From contig JANJUO010000101.1 of NCBI GenBank assembly GCA_024710535.1, forward strand, positions 1-10,145: DNA of 10,145 nucleotides, given 5' to 3'. Below the pieces are notes generated by a model that searched no databases, was not told where the DNA came from, and saw nothing but the letters and a program-made list of their open reading frames with translations. The position numbers were made by a program, and so were the translations under genes. How positions within the stretch are numbered: the first letter of the stretch is position 1; every line of letters begins with the position of its first letter. This DNA comes from a bacterium (lineage in GTDB: Bacteria > Bacteroidota > Ignavibacteria > Kapaibacteriales > UBA2268). Shown here one piece after another: positions 1-6,105 of the stretch.

Positions 1-560
1 GTTTGAATATGCTTATTCTTGGAGTAATCGGGCTGATTGGTAGTATGTTTTACACCGGAAAACCATTTGGATTCAAATATATTGCATTAGGTGATTTGAA
101 TGTGTTTGCATTTTTTGGTCCATTATTGGTTATAGGTGCACATTTTTCTTTAACAGGATTAATTGATTACAATTTATTATATATATCAATTCCAATCGGA
201 TTTTTGGTAACTGCAATTTTGAATGCAAATAATATTCGTGATATTAAGCATGATAAAATTGCAAAAATTAATACTATGGCAACAATGATGGGATTTGAAG
301 CATCGCGTCTCGAGTACTATTTTTTGGTGATTGGTGCTTTTGTTTCAGTTGTAGTAATGGTATTATTTTCAGTTTTGCCATATTGGACTTTGCTTGTTTT
401 GATTAGTTTGAAACCTGCTTTGGATAATATCAAAACAATGAGCAAAGCAAGTGCGGATGATGTTTCTCCAATTATGATGTCGGATGCAACAACGGCTCAG
501 CATCATTTGATGTTTGGAGTGCTTTATTCCATTGGTATGTTGATTTCCTTTTGGTTTTAA
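1..560 (+). CDS. menA: 1,4-dihydroxy-2-naphthoate polyprenyltransferase (MenA-like), C-terminal part
   Basis: This is the C-terminal ~185 residues of a UbiA-family membrane prenyltransferase. Family members of about 300 residues attach a polyprenyl chain to dihydroxynaphthoate in menaquinone synthesis, in the cytoplasmic membrane. The reading frame is open from the first base, so the TTG at position 3 is not a start and the N-terminal third, with the first Asp-rich motif, lies upstream. The second Asp-rich motif is visible at about residues 76-84 of the readable part (NNIRDIKHD), as is a YTGKPFGFKYIALGD segment typical of MenA. The motif continues AKINTMA where many homologues have GK-T-A, a mild Gly-to-Ala change. 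Several hydrophobic helices follow, and an Asp/His-rich stretch precedes the last helix. It is the first visible gene of an operon with tadA, rsmI and tmk; its stop probably overlaps the tadA start. UbiA paralogues acting on other aromatic acceptors cannot be fully excluded from this fragment. Confidence 0.85.
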   Translation, partial: LNMLILGVIGLIGSMFYTGKPFGFKYIALGDLNVFAFFGPLLVIGAHFSLTGLIDYNLLYISIPIGFLVTAILNANNIRDIKHDKIAKINTMATMMGFEASRLEYYFLVIGAFVSVVVMVLFSVLPYWTLLVLISLKPALDNIKTMSKASADDVSPIMMSDATTAQHHLMFGVLYSIGMLISFWF

Positions 561-1051
561 TCATTAGTAAGCAACAAAAAATAGAAAAATTTAGTGATGA
601 ATATTTCATGTCTCTTGCAATCATGGAAGCCAACAAATCCTCGAAATTTGGCGATGTTCCAATTGGATGCTTGATTGTAAGAGACAATATTATTTTAGCC
701 AAAGCTCATAATCAAATCGAAAAAAAGGGCAATCCACTTCTTCATGCCGAAATTTTAGCAATCAAGTCCGCTACAAAAAAAATCGCTTACAAACATCTTT
801 ATGACTGCACAATGTTTGTAAATCTTGAGCCATGTGTTATGTGTAGTGGTGCAATTGTTTTGTCAAGATTGAAAAGAGTAGTTTTTGGTGCATCGGATCC
901 AAAAACCGGTGGAATAATCAGTTTATATCAAATTGCAAATGATTCAAGATTGAATCATTCAGTTGAAGTAAACGCCGGGGTTTTGCAAGATATATGTTCG
1001 GATCAAATCCGTAATTTTTTTCGTGAATTAAGAATTAATAAGAAAAAATAA
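551..1051 (+). CDS. tadA: tRNA-specific adenosine deaminase (TadA)
   Basis: Zinc deaminase that converts A34 to inosine in the wobble position of tRNA-Arg(ACG). About 166 residues, the normal size. The HAE motif (residues 65-67) supplies a zinc ligand and the catalytic Glu, and PCVMC (94-98) supplies the two Cys ligands. The RVVFGASDPKTGG stretch and the C-terminal NHSVEVNAGV region are typical of TadA rather than free-base cytosine or guanine deaminases. The start is uncertain. The conserved N-terminal helix (DEYFM-LAI-EA) begins before the first in-frame ATG (608), so initiation must lie upstream, at TTG 551 overlapping the menA stop by 10 bases or at another non-ATG codon such as ATT 563. 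No clear Shine-Dalgarno is present, which suits translational coupling to menA. The stop is immediately followed by the rsmI ATG. Function is confident; the exact 5' end is not. Confidence 0.92.
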   Translation: MVLIISKQQKIEKFSDEYFMSLAIMEANKSSKFGDVPIGCLIVRDNIILAKAHNQIEKKGNPLLHAEILAIKSATKKIAYKHLYDCTMFVNLEPCVMCSGAIVLSRLKRVVFGASDPKTGGIISLYQIANDSRLNHSVEVNAGVLQDICSDQIRNFFRELRINKKK

Positions 1052-1738
1052 ATGTTGAAACCTGCCTTATATTTAGTTCCCACGCCAATTGGAAATCTTG
1101 AAGATATTACTTTGAGAGCATTAAATATTTTGAAATCTGCCGATATTATCGCCTGCGAAGATACAAGAAATAGCGGTCAATTGCTAAAATTACTCGAAAT
1201 TAAGCCCAAAAAATTGCTTAGTTATCATAATTTTAATGAGGCAGAAAAATCTGATGAACTGATTGCTTTAATAAAAAGTGGAAAATCTATTGCCTTGATT
1301 TCCGATGCCGGCAGTCCATTGATTTCGGATCCGGGCTTCAAAATTGTGAATTTATGTATCGAAAATTGTATCGATATTATTCCATTACCGGGTGCAACTG
1401 CCTTCGTTCCTGCACTTTCGGCGAGCGGAATGCCTGTGAATAGTTTTACATTTCTGGGATTTCCACCTGCAAAAAAAGGCAGGCAAACATTTTTGAAAGC
1501 GCTTGATAATTATAAGAATACAGTGGTTTTGTATGAGTCGCCTCATAAAATTATCAAATTGATGGAAGAAATTATCGAAATATACGGAAAAAATATCAAA
1601 ATATGTATAGCACGCGAAATATCAAAGATTTATGAAGAATTTACTCGTGGGATTATTGAGGATGTGCTAAATACATATCGAAAAAAAACGTCAATCAAAG
1701 GCGAGATTGTTGTAATTATTGATATGGATAGGAAATAA
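1052..1738 (+). CDS. rsmI: 16S rRNA (cytidine-1402-2'-O)-methyltransferase RsmI
   Basis: SAM-dependent tetrapyrrole-methylase-fold enzyme that methylates the ribose of C1402 in the ribosomal P site. Family hallmarks appear in order: PTPIGNLEDIT at residues 10-20, EDTR at 36-39, SDAGSPLISDPG at 84-95 (SAM-binding loop), PLPGATAFVPAL at 111-122, FLGFPPAKKGRQ at 134-145, YESPHKI at 161-167, an ARE-SK-YEE-RG block at 187-200, and KGE near 216-218. At 228 residues it is about 55 shorter than the E. coli protein and lacks its extra C-terminal helical domain. The methylase core is complete, so this reads as a short natural form rather than a truncation. The ATG directly follows the tadA stop with no spacer, and its own TAA shares one base with the tmk ATG, so the three genes are probably translationally coupled. 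Confidence 0.95.
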   Translation: MLKPALYLVPTPIGNLEDITLRALNILKSADIIACEDTRNSGQLLKLLEIKPKKLLSYHNFNEAEKSDELIALIKSGKSIALISDAGSPLISDPGFKIVNLCIENCIDIIPLPGATAFVPALSASGMPVNSFTFLGFPPAKKGRQTFLKALDNYKNTVVLYESPHKIIKLMEEIIEIYGKNIKICIAREISKIYEEFTRGIIEDVLNTYRKKTSIKGEIVVIIDMDRK

Positions 1739-2352
1739 TGTTTATTACATTTGAAGGCATAGATGGTTGTGGGAAATCTACTCAATTAAAACACACTGCT
1801 GAATATTTGAGAAGCATTGGTTTGGATGTTGTATGTTTGAGAGAGCCGGGTGGAACAAAATTTTCCGAGCAAATTAGAGATATTCTTTTATCTACAAAAA
1901 GTAAAATTAATTCAATTTCGGAATTGTTGCTTTTTGAAGCCGCAAGAGCAGATCTTACTCAAAATGTGATTATCCCATCATTAAATGAAGGCAAGTTTGT
2001 GCTAAGCGATAGATTTTTCGATTCAACAACTGCATATCAGGGCTATGGTAGGGAGTTGGATTTGAATACAATTAATACACTAAATTCATTTAGTTCCTTG
2101 AATATCAAGCCTGATTTGACATTTTATTTGAAAATTGATTTGGAATTATCATATAGACGTTCAAAATATCGAACACCGGACCGCATGGAATCTGCCGGCG
2201 AGGAGTTCTTCTTAAAAGTAATCAATGGTTTTGATGAAATTGCAAAAAACAATCCAGACCGTATTTGTATTATCGATTCATCAGGAAAACCTGAAATTAC
2301 ATTCCAATCAATAAAAAATAGAATTATTACTACTTTGCAAAAAAGCAAATAA
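1738..2352 (+). CDS. tmk: Thymidylate kinase (dTMP kinase)
   Basis: Cytosolic P-loop kinase that phosphorylates dTMP to dTDP with ATP, an essential step of dTTP supply. Length is 204 residues, normal for the family. Visible elements are the Walker A loop GIDGCGKST (residues 7-15), the REPGGT loop (35-40), the DRF motif and substrate-binding stretch DRFFDSTTAYQGYGR (91-105), and an Arg-rich LID region RSKYRTPDRMES (141-152). The small residue at P-loop position 11 together with basic residues in the LID resembles the bacterial class in which the LID supplies the catalytic arginine. The start overlaps the rsmI stop as TAATG, so reinitiation is likely. It is the last gene of the menA-tadA-rsmI-tmk operon. 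An 8-bp direct duplication (AGCAAATA twice) spans the stop codon and the next bases, and a terminator lies about 80 bases downstream. Confidence 0.97.
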   Translation: MFITFEGIDGCGKSTQLKHTAEYLRSIGLDVVCLREPGGTKFSEQIRDILLSTKSKINSISELLLFEAARADLTQNVIIPSLNEGKFVLSDRFFDSTTAYQGYGRELDLNTINTLNSFSSLNIKPDLTFYLKIDLELSYRRSKYRTPDRMESAGEEFFLKVINGFDEIAKNNPDRICIIDSSGKPEITFQSIKNRIITTLQKSK

Positions 2353-2391
2353 GCAAATAAGTAATTTCAATTTATAAATTAGGAAATTATT

Positions 2392-2430
2392 ATGAATATT
2401 GATTGTATAGACATTGTTGACAAAAACTAA
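2392..2430 (+). other. Possible 12-codon ORF between tmk and its terminator
   Basis: An ATG with an AGGA 7 bases upstream opens a frame for MNIDCIDIVDKN and stops two bases before the stem of the terminator at 2433. The purine-rich spacing is better than that of several real genes here. The peptide has no recognisable family and no run of regulatory codons that would mark an attenuator. It could be a translated micro-ORF, a relic of a larger gene, or chance. Support is weak. Confidence 0.2.
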
Positions 2431-2432
2431 AC

Positions 2433-2462
2433 AATCCCTGCCTAAAACTGGGATTTTTTTTA
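2433..2462 (+). terminator. Intrinsic terminator of the menA-tadA-rsmI-tmk operon
   Basis: AATCCC (2433-2438) pairs with GGGATT (2450-2455) across an 11-base loop, and the 3' arm runs into an eight-base T tract. Its position about 80 bases after tmk, with no further plus-strand gene until 3171, fits the end of the operon transcript. Confidence 0.7.
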
Positions 2463-2602
2463 TCTCTTAGAGATTATTATTATGGTAAAAAAACAGATTA
2501 ACGTAATGCTCAATTATCTCGTAGAGATTATATTATATAATCGCTACGCGATAAAAAACACTGGCGTTTCTTTTTATTACCATAATTCAATCGCTATGCG
2601 AT
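2462..2602. repeat. Cluster of four 13-bp palindromes of form ATC(T/G)C-N3-G(A/C)GAT
   Basis: Four copies: ATCTCTTAGAGAT (2462-2474), ATCTCGTAGAGAT (2516-2528), ATCGCTACGCGAT (2540-2552) and ATCGCTATGCGAT (2590-2602). Arms are 5 bp around a 3-base centre. The fourth base of the left arm changes T to G and its partner changes A to C at the same time, so symmetry is kept. Spacers are 41, 11 and 37 bp. A 10-bp inverted repeat, ATTATGGTAA (2479-2488) and TTACCATAAT (2577-2586), sits just inside the outer palindromes. A fifth, imperfect copy (AGTTCTTAGAGAT, 11 of 13 matching) is at 3007-3019, beyond the tandem array. The cluster could be a small repetitive element, protein-binding sites or RNA hairpins; the sequence does not decide. 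Confidence 0.75.
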
Positions 2603-2775
2603 AATGATTTTATTAATAAAAATATTGAATGAGATTGGCTCCACCTGTTTTCGGAAATTGATGATGATTGAAAATGTGTTTTTTTTTGAGGTGAAAGTCC
2701 ATCTAAAAACACAATTTCCCTTTGTTCTTTGAAAAAATTGCGGTTTTTCTGGAAATTATAGTGTTTTGTGCCATT

Positions 2776-2964
2776 GCGGTCTTGGTGATTGTCGTTGCGG
2801 TCTTGGTGAAAACAATTGCGGTCTTGGTAATAGCAATTGCGGTCTTGGTGAAAGCCGTTGCGGTCTTGGTGAAAGCCATTGCGGTCTTGGTGAAAGCAAT
2901 TTCGGTCTTGGTAATTGTCGTTGCGGTCTTGGTGAAAGCCGTTGCGGTCTTGGTGAACAGCTTC
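2776..2964. repeat. Tandem array, nine units of 21 bp (iteron-like)
   Basis: Nine contiguous 21-bp units start at 2776, 2797, 2818 and so on to 2944. The 9-base core GGTCTTGGT is identical in all nine; the GCG preceding the rest of the core becomes TCG only in unit 7. The last 8-9 bases vary: units 1 and 7 end ATTGTCGTT, units 4 and 8 end AAAGCCGTT, and unit 9 breaks off into AACAGCTTC. Because 21 is divisible by three, several frames stay open, giving heptapeptides AVLVKAV or CGLGESR on the plus strand and HQDRNGF on the minus strand. None begins at an ATG. I treat it as a DNA-level array, such as binding sites repeating every two helical turns, rather than as a gene. There is no spacer structure of CRISPR type. 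Confidence 0.9.
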
Positions 2965-3170
2965 GCTATACCTAAAAATGTGATTTTGGTTAAGAAAATA
3001 CAATTTAGTTCTTAGAGATAAATTGATTTTGATTACTTATTTTAATTTATTATTCTATCAACTTTTTTAGGACTTAACAAAACATCTAATCTCAATCGGG
3101 ATTTTCGTGGAATTTAAAATAATTTCACTAATTGATTGTTTATTAAATTTTTAAAATTGAAAGTAGTAAA
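2965..3170. other. AT-rich leader of riboflavin synthase operon
   Basis: This stretch contains the imperfect 13-bp palindrome copy at 3007-3019 and otherwise AT-rich sequence. The promoter for the ribE operon probably lies here, but I see no exact TAnnTTTG element near the gene; two TGATTTTG strings (near 2981 and 3025) are one mismatch away and far upstream. No conserved FMN-riboswitch segments are recognisable. Confidence 0.4.
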
Positions 3171-3812
3171 ATGTTTACAGGATTGGTTGAAGAAATTGGC
3201 AAAATTAAAGCGATTTCAAATTTAGGTGGTGGCAAAAAGATTTCTGTTTCAACAAAGAAAATCATTGAAGAGTTGAAAATAGATGATTCTGTTTCGATTA
3301 ATGGTGCCTGCCAAACTGTTATCAAAGTCGGAATAAATGAATTTGATGTAATTGCAGTTGAAGAAACTTTGCGAAAAACAACTCTTGGAAAATTAAAAAC
3401 CGGCGATGAAGTAAATTTGGAGCGTGCTTTGAGGCTTAGCGATCGGCTCGGTGGACATATAGTTCAGGGGCATGTGGATACAACCGGAAAGGTGCAATCT
3501 ATCGAAAAAGAAAATACCGGAATTTTGTATTGGTTTTCGTTCCCTGCAGAATTTGGAAAATATTTAGTAAATACCGGCTCAATTTGCATTAATGGAGTTA
3601 GCTTGACCACTTCTCGGGTTGAAAGAGCACGATTTTGCGTTGCCGTAATTCCACACACAGTTTCAGTTACAACATTCAAAAATCTAAGTAATGGAAGTGA
3701 AGTCAATCTTGAATTTGACATCTTAGGAAAATACATTGAGAAAATGTTAACCGTAAATCATTCCGCAAAAAAATCAGCTCTCGACATTTATATTGACCAA
3801 CCGGAGTATTAA
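3171..3812 (+). CDS. ribE: Riboflavin synthase, alpha subunit
   Basis: Converts two molecules of 6,7-dimethyl-8-ribityllumazine into riboflavin and a pyrimidinedione, the last step of riboflavin synthesis in the cytosol; the family enzyme is a homotrimer. At 213 residues it has the two tandem lumazine-binding barrels expected. The first opens with the diagnostic MFTGLVEE and carries NGACQTV (residues 44-50). The second follows GGHIVQGHVD (94-103) and carries NGVSLT (141-146), PHT (161-163) and FDILGKY (182-188). Residues matching those important in E. coli are present: Cys47, His96, His101, Ser144 and Asp183. Gln48 stands where Leu is common in the first barrel. The family-typical N-terminus fixes the ATG at 3171. 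It leads an apparent three-gene operon; the next ATG is one base after its stop. Neither ribD nor ribA is nearby, so riboflavin genes appear scattered in this genome. Confidence 0.96.
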   Translation: MFTGLVEEIGKIKAISNLGGGKKISVSTKKIIEELKIDDSVSINGACQTVIKVGINEFDVIAVEETLRKTTLGKLKTGDEVNLERALRLSDRLGGHIVQGHVDTTGKVQSIEKENTGILYWFSFPAEFGKYLVNTGSICINGVSLTTSRVERARFCVAVIPHTVSVTTFKNLSNGSEVNLEFDILGKYIEKMLTVNHSAKKSALDIYIDQPEY

Positions 3813-3813
3813 A

Positions 3814-4218
3814 ATGATAAATTTAGATAAAATTATTGATTTGTTTATGTTCAGAGAGGGCACCGAAGAGGACGACTACTCAACAAAACCTGTGGTTACC
3901 ACCGGTTCGATAGTCTGGGGAGTTTTGTTTAGATTTGCAATAATTATGCTTGTTTCTTTATCATTGATGCATTATATTGATTGGAAATTCTATTGGTGGA
4001 CAGTTTTTATCGCAATTTGGTTTTTTGTGGCATATCCTGCGAATAGACAGTATGAGCAATTTTATACTCGAATGGATAAATTCGAAGAAGAAACGCTTTG
4101 TGGCTCCTGCAAATATTTCAGCCCAACCGGTCAACTCTGCACAATGTATGATGAGCACGTAAGCAAAACCCATATTCCATGTGATGGAGAAAGTTGGGAA
4201 CCCAAGCAATTTTCCTAA
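3814..4218 (+). CDS. Two-helix membrane protein with a C-terminal four-cysteine motif
   Basis: I do not recognise the family. The likely start is ATG 3814, one base after the ribE stop, giving 134 residues; an in-frame TTG at 3793 would only add seven residues overlapping ribE. An acidic N-terminal segment (about 1-28) precedes two hydrophobic helices (about 31-53 and 60-76) joined by a very short turn, so both ends probably face the same side. Then comes a charged linker (77-94) and a tail with Cys96, Cys99, Cys109 and Cys123 in the pattern CGSCKYF-x7-C-x13-C, followed by SWEP. Four cysteines so spaced could bind zinc or an iron-sulfur centre, or form disulfides if outside the cytoplasm; the sequence alone does not choose. 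It sits between riboflavin synthase and a VanZ-like protein with tight spacing and is presumably co-transcribed. Confidence 0.85.
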   Translation: MINLDKIIDLFMFREGTEEDDYSTKPVVTTGSIVWGVLFRFAIIMLVSLSLMHYIDWKFYWWTVFIAIWFFVAYPANRQYEQFYTRMDKFEEETLCGSCKYFSPTGQLCTMYDEHVSKTHIPCDGESWEPKQFS

Positions 4219-4232
4219 AGGGTTCAATTCGA

Positions 4233-4613
4233 ATGAATAAACAACAGACACTACAAAAACTACCGCTGCTGATATATTCTGCCGCCATATTTTATATGTC
4301 TAATCAGCAGCAACCGCCAAATATAATTGATTATTTTTGGAGTATGGATAAATTATTACATTTTGCCGCATATTTTGTCTATTACTTCTGTAGTTTGTTT
4401 TTTTTCAAGTCACTCAATATAGATAAATCAAGCAAACAGAAATATACAATCATCACTTCGATGCTTTTTGCTGTGAGCGATGAATTTCATCAGTATTTCG
4501 TTCCCGGACGCTCTGCAGAGTTTGGAGATATTCTCGCAGATTTTGCAGGCATTTTGTTTGGCTGGCTAATTTATAAAATATACCATTTTATTATATTGAA
4601 AAAAAATATCTAA
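4233..4613 (+). CDS. VanZ-like family membrane protein
   Basis: Small integral membrane protein of 126 residues with about four hydrophobic segments. The VanZ-like signature is clear: a polar DKLLHF motif (residues 39-44) after the first helix, then SDEFHQYFVPGRSAEFGDILADFAG (82-106), with the conserved Asp83, Glu84, His86, Gln87, PGR (91-93), Asp99 and Asp103. The family is named for VanZ of enterococcal teicoplanin resistance. Most members are housekeeping envelope proteins of unknown biochemical role, and nothing here suggests resistance. ATG 4233 is chosen because AAAGGG lies 10 bases upstream and the preceding gene stops 14 bases before; an in-frame TTG at 4194 would overlap that gene. 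It ends the ribE operon. No strong terminator hairpin is visible after it. Confidence 0.88.
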   Translation: MNKQQTLQKLPLLIYSAAIFYMSNQQQPPNIIDYFWSMDKLLHFAAYFVYYFCSLFFFKSLNIDKSSKQKYTIITSMLFAVSDEFHQYFVPGRSAEFGDILADFAGILFGWLIYKIYHFIILKKNI

Positions 4614-4753
4614 TAGAAGTTATTATTCGATGGAAAAATTATGAAATTGGATTTTTTTAATGATTATTTATGAATTTTCTTTTTAATTAATGTAAATTTT
4701 AATAATTTAGGACTACTTAAATTTAACATTTTGTTTAATAATTTATTAGTTTT
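4614..4753. other. Short AT-rich intergenic gap, probable promoter region of xth
   Basis: About 140 bases of very AT-rich sequence between the VanZ-like gene and the AP endonuclease gene. I see no hairpin terminator and no exact TAnnTTTG motif, and only trivial ORFs of about ten codons. A promoter is plausible from position alone. Confidence 0.3.
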
Positions 4754-5557
4754 ATGAAAATTATTTCTTGGAATATTAATGGTATTCGTTCGATAATCGG
4801 ACAGAACCCAAGCAAAAAATTTGACACAGTTTCAACAGACAACAAACTCCACAAATATATTGCCGATGAAAATCCCGATATTATTTGTTTGCAGGAAACC
4901 AAAGCGGATGTTGATCAAATTGATGAAAATCTTCGCACACCGCCCGGCTATTTTGCAAATTATCATTCTTGTGAACGAAAAAAAGGTTATAGCGGAGTCG
5001 TTACTTATTCGAAAATCGAACCGATTAATGTCATCAAAAAAATTGGCATTGAGAAATTTGATAACGAAGGTAGAATTATTGCTACTGATTTCGATGAATT
5101 TGTATTATTTAATATTTATTTCCCTAATGGAACTTCAGGTTATGATAGGGTGGAATACAAACTCGAATTCTATGATGCACTTTTCGATTATATTAACAAA
5201 TTGAAAAATCAAGGTAGAAAAATTATCGTTTGTGGTGATTATAATACTGCTCATAAACCAATTGATCTTGCAAGACCCAAGGAAAATGAAACTACCTCGG
5301 GATTTTTGCCCGAAGAAAGAGTGAAATTAGATGAAATTGTAAATTATGGTTTTGTGGATTCATTTAGAGAATATTCGAATGAACCGGATCATTACACTTG
5401 GTGGAGTCATCGCGCTAATGCAAGAGCGAGGAATGTGGGCTGGAGAATTGATTATCATTTTGTAACAAAAGATTTGTTGCCAAAACTAACAAATTCTTAC
5501 CATCAACAATTTGTAGAGGGCTCGGATCATTGCCCTATTATTTTAGAACTTAGTTAA
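4754..5557 (+). CDS. xth: Exonuclease III-family AP endonuclease (ExoA/Xth)
   Basis: Mg-dependent endonuclease/exonuclease/phosphatase-fold enzyme that cuts DNA 5' to abasic sites and removes 3' blocking groups in base-excision repair. At 267 residues the fold is complete. Catalytic and metal-site residues are all visible: Asn7 in MKIISWNINGIR, Glu48 in LQETK, Tyr122 in NIYFPNG, Asp162 and Asn164 in GDYNTAH, Asp233 in GWRIDYHFV, and Asp258-His259 in SDHCPI. HYTWWSHR (213-220) matches the conserved DNA-contacting loop. An extra stretch of roughly a dozen residues (about 15-29) lengthens the first loop compared with the compact start of many homologues; it does not touch the active-site motifs. 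The start is the ATG preceding the invariant N-terminal strand. The haem-binding protein gene begins 17 bases downstream, so the two are probably co-transcribed although no functional link is evident. Confidence 0.96.
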   Translation: MKIISWNINGIRSIIGQNPSKKFDTVSTDNKLHKYIADENPDIICLQETKADVDQIDENLRTPPGYFANYHSCERKKGYSGVVTYSKIEPINVIKKIGIEKFDNEGRIIATDFDEFVLFNIYFPNGTSGYDRVEYKLEFYDALFDYINKLKNQGRKIIVCGDYNTAHKPIDLARPKENETTSGFLPEERVKLDEIVNYGFVDSFREYSNEPDHYTWWSHRANARARNVGWRIDYHFVTKDLLPKLTNSYHQQFVEGSDHCPIILELS

Positions 5558-5574
5558 TTTTATGGAGAATATTA

Positions 5575-6024
5575 ATGAGAAAGAATCAGATAATTTTATA
5601 CACAGTGTTGGTATTATTGGTTTTAATTCAATTTATTCCGGTTGATTTAAGTAATCCTGCACAACATTCAGAGCCTGCTTGGGATAGCCCTAAAACTAAG
5701 GACTACTTCTATCGTGCTTGTGCTGATTGCCATAGTAATAGAGCAGAATTCCCGTTTTATTCGAAAATTGCTCCTTTTTCTTGGCTAATTTCTTATGATA
5801 TTAGCGAAGGAAGAAAGCATTTCAATATTTCCAATGGAAATTTAAGACACGCTGATGAAGCATCTCGAGAAGTTAGTAAAGAAGCTATGCCACTGCCAAT
5901 CTATACTTTGATGCATTCCAAAGCAAAATTCACTGTCGAAGAAACTGCTGAATTCCTAAAAGGTCTCGAAGCAACATTTGGCAAAGCAAACGAGGAACTG
6001 CATCGCGAGAGTTGGAGCAAATAA
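5575..6024 (+). CDS. Membrane-anchored haem-binding (cytochrome c-like) protein
   Basis: A 149-residue exported protein with a hydrophobic N-terminal segment (about 6-23) that acts as signal anchor or signal peptide. The class I haem-attachment motif CADCH is at residues 49-53, preceded by YFYRA, and is followed by SNRAEFPFYSKIAPFSWLISYDISEGRKHFNIS. This pattern fits the haem-binding domain family (Haem_bd) common in Bacteroidota-like genomes. Met105 in EAMPLPIY is the likely distal ligand. Haem would be attached covalently outside the cytoplasm; the electron partner is unknown. GGAG lies 7 bases before the ATG, the best Shine-Dalgarno in the window, and fixes the start. The C-terminus is a charged helix that adds no second domain. 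The gene closes the xth unit and is followed by a strong terminator. Confidence 0.9.
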   Translation: MRKNQIILYTVLVLLVLIQFIPVDLSNPAQHSEPAWDSPKTKDYFYRACADCHSNRAEFPFYSKIAPFSWLISYDISEGRKHFNISNGNLRHADEASREVSKEAMPLPIYTLMHSKAKFTVEETAEFLKGLEATFGKANEELHRESWSK

Positions 6025-6055
6025 ATTTGCTTCAAAATGATTAGTTCAATTTACT

Positions 6056-6091
6056 AAAAAAAAATCCGATGATTATTCATCGGATTTTTTT
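6056..6091. terminator. Strong bidirectional intrinsic terminator
   Basis: AATCCGATGA pairs with TCATCGGATT across a TTAT loop (6073-6076). The stem is preceded by an A run and followed by seven T, so both strands read as stem plus U tract. It lies between convergent transcription units and can end the xth/haem-protein transcript on the plus strand and the YfhO transcript on the minus strand. Confidence 0.9.
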
Positions 6092-6105
6092 CTTTGGTTA
6101 GATTT

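Noticed and set aside
2776..2964. CRISPR array
   Set aside because: Units are 21 bp with only 8-9 variable bases, and the variable parts repeat between units. True CRISPR repeats and spacers are much longer, and no cas gene is present.
2587..3003. Minus-strand ORF with HQDRNGF heptads
   Set aside because: It has only a TTG start and no ribosome-binding site, is open because the 21-bp period keeps frame, and its tail runs through decayed repeat and a palindrome.
2722..3015. Plus-strand ORFs through the array (AVLVKAV and CGLGESR repeats)
   Set aside because: Both lack ATG starts and are consequences of the 21-bp period; two frames cannot both be the gene, and neither has support outside the array.
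2462..3019. Diversity-generating retroelement or toxin-antitoxin locus
   Set aside because: No reverse transcriptase, template/variable repeat pair or paired small ORFs with ribosome-binding sites are present.
2965..3170. FMN riboswitch before riboflavin synthase
   Set aside because: None of the conserved RFN-element segments can be recognised in the leader.
3793..3813. Upstream TTG start for the four-cysteine protein
   Set aside because: It adds only seven residues overlapping ribE. ATG 3814 directly after the ribE stop is the simpler choice.
4216..4236. tRNA T-arm-like GGTTCAATTC
   Set aside because: There is no flanking 5-bp T stem, acceptor stem or anticodon arm, and it overlaps the end of one gene and the ribosome-binding region of the next.
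4641..4673. Ten-codon ORF (MKLDFFNDYL) after the VanZ-like gene
   Set aside because: Too short in AT-rich DNA, with no convincing ribosome-binding site or context.
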